From UBA11475 sp045655805 (lineage in GTDB: Bacteria; Bacillota; Clostridia; Christensenellales; Borkfalkiaceae), in NCBI GenBank assembly GCA_045655805.1, contig JAZOPZ010000018.1, forward strand, positions 1-64,000: a stretch of 64,000 nucleotides of DNA, given 5' to 3'. Position 1 is the stretch's first letter. Every line of letters starts with the position of its first letter. A program made the translations under genes and the position numbers. The notes under the pieces are model-generated. The model was not told the origin of the DNA, did no database searches, and saw only the letters and a list, made by a program, of their open reading frames with translations. Shown here piece by piece: positions 6,315-17,500 of the stretch.

Positions 6315-8285
6315 TTATGCATTATAATCTTTACAAAGTGGTAAGTCACGACTACTAGCGCCAACCCAAACTTTATATTTGCCGTTGCGCTTTTCAAAAG
6401 TTGCCGAACTTTCGTCAAAAACTTCAAACGCACGTGGGTTAATTTTAACTTCTACGGTCTTTGTTTTGCCTGCCTCGATAAAATACTTATTAAAGCCTGC
6501 TAAAGCCCTTACAGGTTCGGTTTTGCCCGCTTTTTGATATCCCACGTACACTTGAGCGATTTCTTTACCACCAACTGCTCCGTCGTTTTTAATATCAAAC
6601 ACTGCATAAACACCGTCTTCTTTTTCTTTAAGGGTTAAGTTTGAATAAGTAAAGTTAGTATAACTTAAGCCGTAGCCGAAAGGATATCTAACTTTAACTC
6701 CTTTTTTGTCGTAATATTTATAGCCCATCAACAAGCCTTCTTTATAAGAAACGCCTTCGTCACCGTAACCGATTTGATAAGCGAAACTGTCTTCAAGTTT
6801 ATTGATAAAGGTTTCAGAAAGTTTACCACTAGGGTTAACTTTGCCGTATAAAAGTTCAGCAACTGCTTCGTTAACGGCTTGACCTGCGTAGCCTGCGTAA
6901 AGAATTGCTTTAGCGCTCTTTTCCCACGCTGAAGTATCAATAACCGAGCCTGCGTACATTACCACGATAACGTTAGGGTTTACCTTGGCAATTTTATTGA
7001 TAAAATCTTCAATATACGGGTCGAATTTTATTGATTGACGGTCGTGTTGTTCAGACTCAATTGCACAAGAAGTAGACGCGTGTATAATTACGTAATCTTT
7101 ATCTTCGGCAATTTTTTTAGCAAGTGGCAAGTTGTGATAATCACACATAGCCATACTATAACCGTAAATGTAGCCGTCAGCGTATTCAATAGACGCGGTA
7201 GGGTCAACAATCGGTAAGGTTTTATCAAGTGGTAAGGCGTCAACGTAAGGGTTAACCTTTGCAGATCCACCACCTGCGATATTATCCGCGTTAAATCTGC
7301 CGAGTACTGCTATACGCTTGCCAGTTTTAAGTGGTAAAATACCGTCGTTTTTAAGAAGAACCGCGCCCTCTAAAGCACCCTCTTTAGCGATTTGATGACG
7401 AGCGTCTTTATCCGTGGTTAAAATTCGCTTATCACGGTTATCAATTACCCAGTTTAAAAGGTCGCATATTCTTTGGCAAGACGCGTCCACGTCAGATTCG
7501 GTAATATAGCCCGTTTTAAGCCCGTTAACGAGATTGTTGTAACTTTCCTCAGAGTAAGGCATATCAACGTCACAAGTGGCTTTTAGCGCCTTTGAACGGT
7601 TGTGGCAAGCGTTCCAGTCGGAAACGTAAACGCCCTTGAACCCAAAACGGTTACGAAGAATATCTGTAAGATAAGAATTTTCAGCCGTATGAGTGCCGTT
7701 TACAAGATTATAAGAACTCATAACCGTGGTAGGATGTGCTTTGGTGGCGAGTTCAAACGGATAAAGGTAAAGTTCGTTTAAAGTGCGCAAGTCCATATCA
7801 GACGAAAGCCAAAGCCTGTCGCGTTCAGTATTGTTAGCGCAGTAGTGTTTTAAGGAAGTACCAACGCCTTTTTCTTGCACACCGTCTAAATATTCTTTAG
7901 CAAGAACGCCAGCAAGGAAAGGATCTTCGGAAAAATACTCAAAGTTACGACCACACCTTGGATCACGCTTTAAGTTAACGCCAACGGCTAAAAGCACGTC
8001 AACGTTTTGTTCGATACAATCGTCAGCGATTGCCGAAGAAACTTTTTTAACGACGTCTTTGTTCCAAGAGTTTGAAAGCACGCTAGGTGCAGGCATAGCA
8101 GTTGCCTTAAAAGACTCTTGCTTACCCTCGCCCCCATCGTGACTAACTTTACGCAAACCACAAGGGCCGTCGGACATAAAAAGTTGGTTTATTTTACCTG
8201 GGTAATACATAAATTCCCAGACGTTTTTGCCTGTTAAAAGGTGGAGTTTTTCTTCTAAAGTAAGGTTTGTAAATTCGTTACGCAT
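6315..8285 (-). CDS. Glycoside hydrolase family 3 beta-glucosidase/xylosidase, cytoplasmic
   Basis: 656 residues in GH3 order: TIM barrel (1 to about 270), alpha/beta sandwich (about 300-500), C-terminal fibronectin III-like domain (about 545-645). Landmarks are DGPCGLR, RDPRCGRNFEYFSEDP, the KHY substrate-binding segment and the nucleophile Asp in VSDWNA. It releases terminal beta-linked glucose or a similar sugar. There is no signal peptide, so it acts on imported oligosaccharides or glycosides. ATG 8285 is preferred over ATG 8300 because CGGAGC lies six bases upstream of it. First gene of the operon, 12 bases before araM. The exact sugar specificity is not determinable. Confidence 0.93.
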   Translation of the reverse strand: MRNEFTNLTLEEKLHLLTGKNVWEFMYYPGKINQLFMSDGPCGLRKVSHDGGEGKQESFKATAMPAPSVLSNSWNKDVVKKVSSAIADDCIEQNVDVLLAVGVNLKRDPRCGRNFEYFSEDPFLAGVLAKEYLDGVQEKGVGTSLKHYCANNTERDRLWLSSDMDLRTLNELYLYPFELATKAHPTTVMSSYNLVNGTHTAENSYLTDILRNRFGFKGVYVSDWNACHNRSKALKATCDVDMPYSEESYNNLVNGLKTGYITESDVDASCQRICDLLNWVIDNRDKRILTTDKDARHQIAKEGALEGAVLLKNDGILPLKTGKRIAVLGRFNADNIAGGGSAKVNPYVDALPLDKTLPIVDPTASIEYADGYIYGYSMAMCDYHNLPLAKKIAEDKDYVIIHASTSCAIESEQHDRQSIKFDPYIEDFINKIAKVNPNVIVVMYAGSVIDTSAWEKSAKAILYAGYAGQAVNEAVAELLYGKVNPSGKLSETFINKLEDSFAYQIGYGDEGVSYKEGLLMGYKYYDKKGVKVRYPFGYGLSYTNFTYSNLTLKEKEDGVYAVFDIKNDGAVGGKEIAQVYVGYQKAGKTEPVRALAGFNKYFIEAGKTKTVEVKINPRAFEVFDESSATFEKRNGKYKVWVGASSRDLPLCKDYNA

Positions 8286-8317
8286 AAAATGCTCCGTCAT
8301 AAATTATTCTTCTATTT

Positions 8318-8346
8318 ATTTTAACACTAAAAATAGCGTTAGTCAA
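8318..8346 (-). promoter_or_regulatory. Promoter of the GH3-araM-phosphodiesterase operon
   Basis: Minus-strand TTGACT (8341-8346) and TAAAAT (8318-8323) with a 17-base spacer, about 25 bases before the likely transcript start for ATG 8285. No clear operator was found around it. Confidence 0.65.
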
Positions 8347-8584
8347 TGGCAAAAGAAAAAAACTGTTGTAAATTATACAAGTTTTGCGTTTTTGTTAAAT
8401 TTTAAGCGCCGTAAATTTTCACGCTTTTGTTGGGTGAAAAACAACGCTACCCTATTCGCACGCTAAAGCGGAAAATTTACGAAAGATAAAAATAAGGCCC
8501 ACCCAAAGGTGAGCCTATTTTTTTGTTTAGTTTTAGAAAATCTTATTAAGTTGTGTTAAGCACTAGCCTATATAATTTTCTAAT
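8347..8584. other. Intergenic region between two minus-strand operons
   Basis: Beyond the promoter at 8318-8346 and the hairpin terminator at 8491-8520 nothing supported was seen. Short open frames here lack ribosome-binding sites. Confidence 0.5.
8491..8520 (-). terminator. Terminator of the giant lipoprotein operon
   Basis: Imperfect inverted repeat (aggcccacc / ggtgagcct) flanked by A and T runs, so it can act on both strands. It sits 65 bases past the giant gene stop. Confidence 0.7.
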
Positions 8585-11500
8585 TTAGTTACTATTACCT
8601 TTAGTTATAGTTACGTTGGTGAATGCAAACGGATTACCTTTAAGGATTTCGTTGTTTTGAGTACCAGTAGTATCATAACTTTCAATACCTTCAATAAAGA
8701 ATTGAACACTGAAGATAGACTTCATCATACAACTCTTGAACGCACTACCGTAAGCGGTAAAGTTACCAAGGAAAGTATCTTGACTATCAACTACTTTGTA
8801 GTAAGCCATTCTGCCGTCTCCATCAGCCTTAATCTTAAAGGTAATGGTTTGGATACCATTGCTTGGAGTTGCAGCAGTTACTTGACCATTCTCAATTGCA
8901 TTAGGTTTTAAGTGGAGAGCACCATCATAAGCACAGAATTGAACTTGTGAACCACCGTTTAATATAACGTATGGGAAGAATCTATCACCTGTTTTTGACG
9001 TAAAGGTGAAATCAAATGTGATTTCAGTATTAGCGTCAGCGTCAAAGTACATTACGTCACCATAAGTGTTTGGGGTTTTTAGAGAGAAATCTGCAGGTTT
9101 AGCATCACCATCTGCATTGATAATTGATTGAACGTATTCGTTATCAAGCGTAGTATAAGTTTTAATATCTACGATAGTACCTTCGAGACAAACGTGGAGG
9201 CCACGAACCTTGGTTGCATCTAAAGCCTTGATACTGTCGTACATTACAGGGATTAAGTTACCGTTAGCGTCAGGTCCAAATAAGGTTGCTCTGCCGTTAA
9301 CGATTGCCATAGCAACGGTGTAACCAACGTTGTTGTAAACACCAAATACGTAGTCACTATTAATAGATTTACCAGTAGCACATGAATTATCTACGAAACA
9401 AGCACGAGCATAGAATGCTTGTTCACTTTTAATAGTATCACCTTCGTACTTTCTTGCAGATTTTTGGATTTCAAAGTTACCAGATGAACCATCAGTATAA
9501 CCAGACTTAAAGCCTGCACCACCCTTGTCGTCGGTAGGAGCCCAAGTTGGGTGATAAATGGTCATTTCAGCATAAACAACGTTTGCAGTGAAGTCAGGAT
9601 TTGCTGTTTTAGTCTCATAAGGAGTACCAGCAGCAAGTGCGTCAACTAAAGCACTTTCAGAAGTAAAGGTGTTGTAAACTAATTTTTGTTCAGAAGAAAT
9701 TTCAGCACTAGCAACTTCGATAGAGAAAGGTCTATAATCGCCTACTGCAATAGTGTATGAACCATTTTCAAGTTCAACAGCGAAAGCACCGTTTTCACCA
9801 ATAGTAGCCTCGGCGTAAGGAGTATCACCTGACTTAACTGTTACGTTAGTATCAACAGGAACATAAGTACCCCAATCTAACGGATTGGTTTCACCGTCGT
9901 TTTTAAAGGTATAGTTAACTGCATACTTGGTAGTTTCCACGCTAGTGGTAACGTTTATAACTATTTCTTGTGGTAAAACGGTTGTTATGATAAGTTCAAC
10001 AGTTTGTGAATCGCCACTTGAGGTATATTTAGCACCGTCAACAGTTACAGATTCAAGCTTATAACCAGCATCAGCGGTTATAGTGATTGTCTTTTGTGCA
10101 CCTAAAGCAACTGCTGAAGTATCAGTGGTTGTGATGTGTTCACCATTAACAACAAAGGTACAATTTTCAAGTGTATTGTAACGTCTGATGTTTTTCAATT
10201 CTGCAATGTGATCGCCGTCAGACCAACCCTTACAAATTCTAATATAATTGATTTCAGCATCGTGCGTAAAGGTACCTAACCAAGTGCCGTTTACGTATGC
10301 ACGGATAGACTTAGCGTCTTCAGCGATTTCGTAAACAACGGTGAAGAATTCACCTGGATTAGCAGACGTTTCATAACTGACCTCGTTGATGTACTTAGTA
10401 ACAAACTCGTTGTTGAGGATGTACATGTTGTGGTATTGATATTGTTTACCATTAACGTCCTTTACTCGAATTTGGAAACTAGGATAACTAGTGCCAGTAA
10501 GTGCAACGTCAAAACTGAAACGTGTGTTTGCTACGCTTGCGCCACCGTTGTAAAGAATAATACCACTGTTGGTATTTCCTGCGCCAGCGTGTCTGTAGTT
10601 ATATGTGCCGTCAGCATTCTTGCTATAAGTCATGCTGTTGGTATCTTTAACTACTTCAAAATCGTTAACTAAAACTATGTTTTGAGTTGCAACTTCGTTA
10701 GCAACTGAATCTACGTTAGCAGACATATTGCCAGAAACAATAGTCCATTCACCTTCGTAAAGTTCAACTGTTACAGCACCGTTTTCGTTGGTGGTAGCAG
10801 TAAATTCAGGATAATTCGCTGATTTAAAAGTTATAGTTTTGTTTACAAGAGCAACAGGTGTTACGTCGTCTTCAGCAAACTTCCAAGTTAAATTATAGGT
10901 ATAAGTACCTTTTAATACTTCTTGTTCAACGATAACGCTTACGTTTACGTTAGCAAAGCCTACGGTATTATCAATGAGGGTTACGGTGGTTACACCAGTT
11001 CCTTCATCATAAGTCTTGGTTACAGTTGCGTTGGTTGCAGTTACGTCTTTAACGTAATAACCTTCAGCAGGAGTTACGGTAAAGGTTTTTTCTTCCTTAA
11101 AGCCTAAGGTAGAAGGTTTTTCACCATAAGTGAAGTTTGCTTCTTCATCATAAGTGATAGCGTCTACAGGAACGGTTTCAGAAAGTTTAATATTGGTAAC
11201 AGTTGCGTATTTACCTATATGGTTAGCGAGTTTGTCAATCTTAATGAATGTTGAATTCTTAATCTTATTGCCCGCTTCAGTAGATACGATACGATTGATT
11301 AAGGTAGTTTGGTTAGCGTCGGTCATATACATATAACCTACACCATCCTTAATTACCATAGCCATAATAACAGTTACGTTAACGTCTTTTTCTGCAATAC
11401 CATTGATAGAACCATCATATTTCCAGTCAATCATTTCACGCCACTTATAAGTTGTGTGATCGTTCCATAAACCAAATTGCATTGAGGTTTCAGCACCGGT

Positions 11501-14500
11501 CATTTGTGGAACAAAACCAAATTCATAAACGTCAATATTATTGTTTGCATCGGTAAATTGTTGTTCGTTAACGGTAACGGTAATTTCGGCATATACGTAG
11601 TTACCATTTAATACGTATTGATAGTTGTTACCACCTGCGTAAACCTTATCATCAGTAAAGGTTAAAGTGTTGGTATCGTAATCAAATGCGTAATTTGTGT
11701 TAGTAGATTCTGAATCTTTGAATAACTTGTATTCAAGATCAGCAGATGCGTTGATAACTTCACCAGTATAAGCAACTTCAAAAGTTGCAGAACTATAGTT
11801 ATCAACGGTGATGGTATAATCGCCGTTAGGGATTTCAGCAAAACTTGCAATGCCACCAGTAATGGTTGCAGTATAAGATAACGCATCTTTAGAAATAGTT
11901 GCAGTTAAACCTTCAAGGTTTGCAGATTCAATACCAGTTGCACCGATAGTCTTACCGGTTAAGGTAAGATTTACGATAGATTTTTGAGATGCAAGTGTGT
12001 AAGAAACTTCACTAATAACGATATCTTCGTTAGGAATATCAGCAGTGATAAGTGCAGTTAAGACACCAGTTTTTTCATCAAAACTTTGAGCTACAGAACC
12101 ACCTACAACAGTAATACTATTGAGTAAAATAGTATCGACTTTAGGGGTTACAGTTACGGTAACCTGACTACCGTAGTTTACGGTATCAGGCACCGAGATA
12201 GAGTAATTTTCATCAGCCGTTGCAGTTACGCTAAGTAAACTTGCAGGAACGGTTTCAGAAAGTTTAAGGTTAGAAATCTTACCATAATGGTAAATACTGT
12301 TAGATATATATTCAATACCACCAGTTGCAGTGTTAGCAGCTGATTTTGCATGCGTGATAAGATTTAAGTCACTAGCGGTTAAAACATCGTCAACGCCAAC
12401 AGCATCAGACATAAACCAGTTTACGTTGTAAACATCGCCGTTAGGTACGACAGCAACTGCTATTAATACTTTACCGATATTTGACGTGCCAACCTCTCTA
12501 ACGTCGCTCCAGTAAGACGTCCAGTCAGTACATCTTGCTATGAACTTAGCGCCAGACCAAGTTTGTAACGTCATTACGTTATATCCGTCGTCTTTTACAC
12601 TAACAACGGTTAAGTCTTGATCGTTAACAGATGAAAGAACCCTCTTATCGTAAGTGTATTCATATGAAACGTAGAATACTTTAGACGAATCAAAGTCGAG
12701 TGTCTTTCTAGAGACTGTGGTTTCCGTTGTATTTTCTGCAAAAGTAATTACGTTGTCGGTATAAAGTTTGCTGAGGTCAGCAGTAGCATCGACCGAAGTA
12801 AATACGTTTTCGTTAACATCTACGGCAACGTCTTCAGTACCGTCACTATAAACAACGGTAAATTCGTTAGCGCCCTCAAATCTGCCATTATCAACGGTGA
12901 TGGTATAATTGCCGTCAGGAACTTCAACAAAAGTTGCAATGCCGTCGATAATTTCAGCATTGAAAGATAACGCATCTTTAGAAATAGTTGCAGTTAAACC
13001 TTCAATATTTGCAGATTCAATACCATCTTCACCGATGGTCTTACCGGTTAAGGTAAGATTTACGGTACTAGTATTAAGTGGTTTATAAGTAGCAACGTTT
13101 ACAACGATATCGCTAGTACCAGTTGCGGTAATGGTTGCAGTTGCACCAGAAGAATTTCTTACAAGGTTAGATACGATTGCACCGGTTGCAGTTACGTTAT
13201 CAACAGCATAGTCGTCGTCAGTTGTTACGGTAATGTCGGTTGAACCGTAGTAGTCAACGCTTGATGCACCGTAGAAAGTAAAGTTGTCACCAGTATAGGT
13301 AATGCCTACTTGAGGAACGCTACTATAACGACGAACGTTATTGAATTCATAAATACCAGCACCGTCGTACCAACCTTCGACAAGTTCAATCTTAACGAGT
13401 TTATCAGGGAAATCAACGTATGACTCACACTTATTGCCTTCACCATAATAGGTGTAAGACATACCGTCGTCTGCGATAATGATGTATTCAAAAATATCTA
13501 CGAACCCAGAGTATTGTACACCGTCAACTTCTACGCGTTGGAGGTTAGAAGATACGTCAAAGTCTTTTGAGTTGGCTGATTTATAACGATATCTTGCACC
13601 ATCGTCATTCGTTGCGTCTAAGTAGAACAAGTTATTTTCGTGTAACTTACCATTAGCAAAGGTGAACTTTAATACGTTACCTGGGTATTTTTGTCTTACA
13701 GTGCCTAATACGGTGTGGTTCCAAGAGAAAGCCTTACCACCAGCGTTGTCACCGTCGTAAAGAACGATTTTAGCAGCGCCGTCATCTGCACTACCAACCA
13801 TCTTTAACGTGTTGTCTGCATTTTTGGTTACAGGAGTCGTTTCAGTTGAAGTGTAAACCCAAGCAAGGTCAACCGCTTGAGAAATTACAGCACTGTTGTC
13901 GCCAGTTAATTCAATAGTGAATGAACCGTTTTCAACAGATACGGTGTAAGTATCTGGGTAAAGAGTTGCTACAACAGAACCATCAGCACCAACAACAGCG
14001 GTTGCGTTGTTGCCGTTTGCGCCCTCGAATACTACAGTGGTACCTGCGTGGAGATCTGAATAGTCAGATTCTTCAGCAAACTTAGCAGTGATATCAAAGG
14101 TGTAGTCAACTGCAGGTGCTTCTACCTTAACGTAGTCAACAACTACGGTCATATAAGGTAAGTTCCAACCGTTGAGCGTAAAGGTTTTAGCGCAGTTTTC
14201 ACCGTTAACTACGGTTACTGGAATACTTACGTCATTGGTCTTATCACCAATAGCAGGAATAACTATGCTTGTGTTAGTTAACACGTCAACACCGTTTACG
14301 AGAACTCTACCGATATCGTAACCGTAAGGAGCATCAGCAGTAGCAGTAGTTATAGGTGCTACGTTAATAGTAACGTCACCAAAGAAGTTACCCCTTGCGG
14401 TTGCACTACCCTTTGCATCATCATTAGTGAGACCTAAATCAAGATCAGTAGGGACAGTATTACTTACGTATAAGTTAGTAATAGTTGCATCAGCGAAGTT

Positions 14501-17500
14501 TTCAAGTAATAATACTGAGAAACTACCTAAATCAGAATTGATAATGCTAACAAGTTTGAAACTTTCATTACCATAAGCGCCGTAAGCATAAGTCTTACCG
14601 TCTTTAAATAACCAAATGATTGAGAAGTTTTCAACTTCATAGTTAGTTGCTACGGTACCAACGTTTTGTGTGCCAAAACTATGTGCGAGACCATATTCCC
14701 AAGAACCTTCACCGTAACGATATTGTAATTCATCATAGTCAGTAATACTGTTATCATGGTTGTTAGCAACGAATCTTAAACCGTATGAATATTTTTGTGA
14801 GTTTGCATTGTAGTTGAGAACTGAACTGTGGTATGGACCATAAACTTTGCCACCATCGGAGCCACCGTTATTTCTAAAGCCTGCGTACCAACCTTCTGGC
14901 TTTTCTTTAGTAGCAGGGCTAAGAGTACCAGAAAGGGTCATTTGAGCATACTTGATGTCGCCAAGAGCATTAGTATCAAATACGATGTATTGTGATGTGG
15001 TAACAGCACTTGTGAGTGAAACGTTACCATTTAAGATATCACTTGTATCAAGTGTGCTATCAGCATAATGAACTACGCTTAAGGTTAAATCAGAAACTGA
15101 ACCAGATGTGTTTTCAGTATCAACGGTTACAGTTGTATCCGATAAGTATTTATTGTCGACTGCTACGTTATAGGTGCCCATAGGAACGCCAGTAAAGTTA
15201 GCAACGCCGTCAGCATCGATTTCTGCAGATGCGATAGCATCGGTTCCGCCTACTCTAGTAAGAGATGCGGTTAAGCCGTTTGCAGAAATTTGATCTTCAC
15301 CCCAAGTGATTACGTATGGTACGCTTAATGCGTAGTTAAATACTTCGTCAGTTGCTTCAGCACTGATAACGAGTTTGTTAACAGCGCTTGAATTAACGTA
15401 GGTGAAGGTGTATGCGCCATTTTCGAAAGTAGCGTCTGATACAGAATAAGTTGTGCCGTTTACGGTGAGACCAACTACGGTTACGTTTGCATTTACAGGG
15501 GTAACGGTAATTGCAATTTCTTCACCCATATTAGCGGTAGTCTTATCGTCTGCGATTGAAATAGTGTAAAGATCACTAGTAGCAGTTTCAATAGCAACGC
15601 TAGGTTTGCCGTTGAAGAACTTGAAGTTACTGAATGACCATGGACCTGCGTTATCTTCATCACTTTCTTTGTTAAATATGATAACTGCAGATTTAGCAGT
15701 GCCAAAACCGTCAAACACTTGGTTTCCTTGATTAAGTTCAACACCTAAGTCGTAAGAACCTGATTTAGCAGGTTGTGCAACACCGCCGATAGTAACGTTT
15801 TCAAATAAGTAGCCAACGGTAGAACCTTCAACAAAGTAGAAGGTTACGTCTGCTTCAAATTGACCAGGAGTATTGTAAAGCGTTACGAGTGAGGTGCCAG
15901 GGTATGATCCTTTACCATCATCACCATTAGTGCCGAAAGCTTTTAATTGTAATGCATTGTTCCATTGACAGAATTGGTAACCCATTAAGTTACCGTTTTC
16001 ATCAACAAAAGTAACCATTGGGAAGTGGTAAGTGCCTGTATTGTTAGAAGAGTAATGTAACGAAATACCATTGAAAGTACCAACGATAGATTCGTCAAAT
16101 CTTGCTCTAACTTGGCTGTTGCCTGGAGGTAAAGCGGTAACGCTATAACCATTTTCTGCACTATAAGTGTAGGTGAATGCATCGCTGTATTCGTCTTTTA
16201 CAGTGTTAGCCTTCGTGAAGATGTGTTGTTGACCGCTAACGGTTGGTGTTGCTTTACCACCGTCTACTACAGTAAAGGTAGTGTCGCCAGACATTAAGTA
16301 ACCGTCAACAGAGATAGTGTATTCGCCAGCTACAAGACCGGTGAAGTTTGCAACGCCATCAACAACGGTTGCAGTCTTAACGATTGAACCGATAGTAATT
16401 TTTACGTTAACGTTTGTTGCATCTAAACCGTTGTAGTTCTTAATAGAACCGATGGTAATGGTTGCAGAGCCGTTTGCTACACCAGTTACAACTGATACTT
16501 TGTAAGTAGAGTTGATAACGTTTGCGTTGTTAAGGGTTACGATGATAGCACCGTTAGCGCCTGGAGCGGTTGTATAAACAGCGCCTGGGATATCAACGTT
16601 TTTAATAGCGTAACCAGCGTTTGGCGTTACGGTAATGGTTGCAGTACCGTCTTTAGCAACGGTTGCTGGACCACTTACAGTATAAGCGTCTGAAGTTTGA
16701 TAGTTAATGAAACTATCGGTTGGTACGCTAGTTGCAAGTTTAAGACCAGTAATAGTAGCAGAGTTACCTACGTAATTTGCTAATTTAGTAATACCAGTGA
16801 AGTTAGAATCAGTCTTTGATACACGTTTAATAAGAACACCCGTGTTATCGTCAGAAACATAGAGATCCATTACTTTGTTGGTAGGATCGTAAACAACTGC
16901 GATTCTAGCAACGAATACGTCACCTTTACCATTATAATCACGAATACGACCTTCGTGCCAGCCACCAAGATCTGTTGAGATACGAGAAACCCAAGCACCG
17001 CCTGTAACAGCAATACCTACTGGGTAAGCGCCAGTATTGCCCATTTCGAAACCAACGATAAATGCGTTATCGTCGGTTGCAGCAGAAGTATTGATATTTG
17101 CAGTTAATTCTGCATAAACGATTTCACTATCGAATACGTCTTTATTGATTTCGATAGTAGTGTTTACGTTCCAACCTTTGTGTTCAAATACAACGTTGCC
17201 GTTGATAGCATCAACGTTAACGTCATCTTTTAATACTTTTAAGTTGAAGATTGCTTCGTAATCACCCCTTTCATTGATAGTGATAACTACGTCGTGATAA
17301 TTTTCATCACCAAGTGAAGCGGTATAATTACCACTGTTACCAGTGAAAGCATAAACACCGTTTGCAAGGGTAACTGATTCACCGTTGAAGGTGATGCTTT
17401 CGTTAGAAAGTACAGTTTTGCCTTCTAAACCTTTCTTGTAGAAGGTGATGTTTGCCGTAGCAGGAACTGCCACTGCGGTAGTAACTTCAACTTCAAGAGA

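Noticed and set aside
8227..8466. 79-residue plus-strand frame upstream of the GH3 gene
   Set aside because: Overlaps the GH3 start and its promoter, lacks an RBS and matches nothing recognisable.
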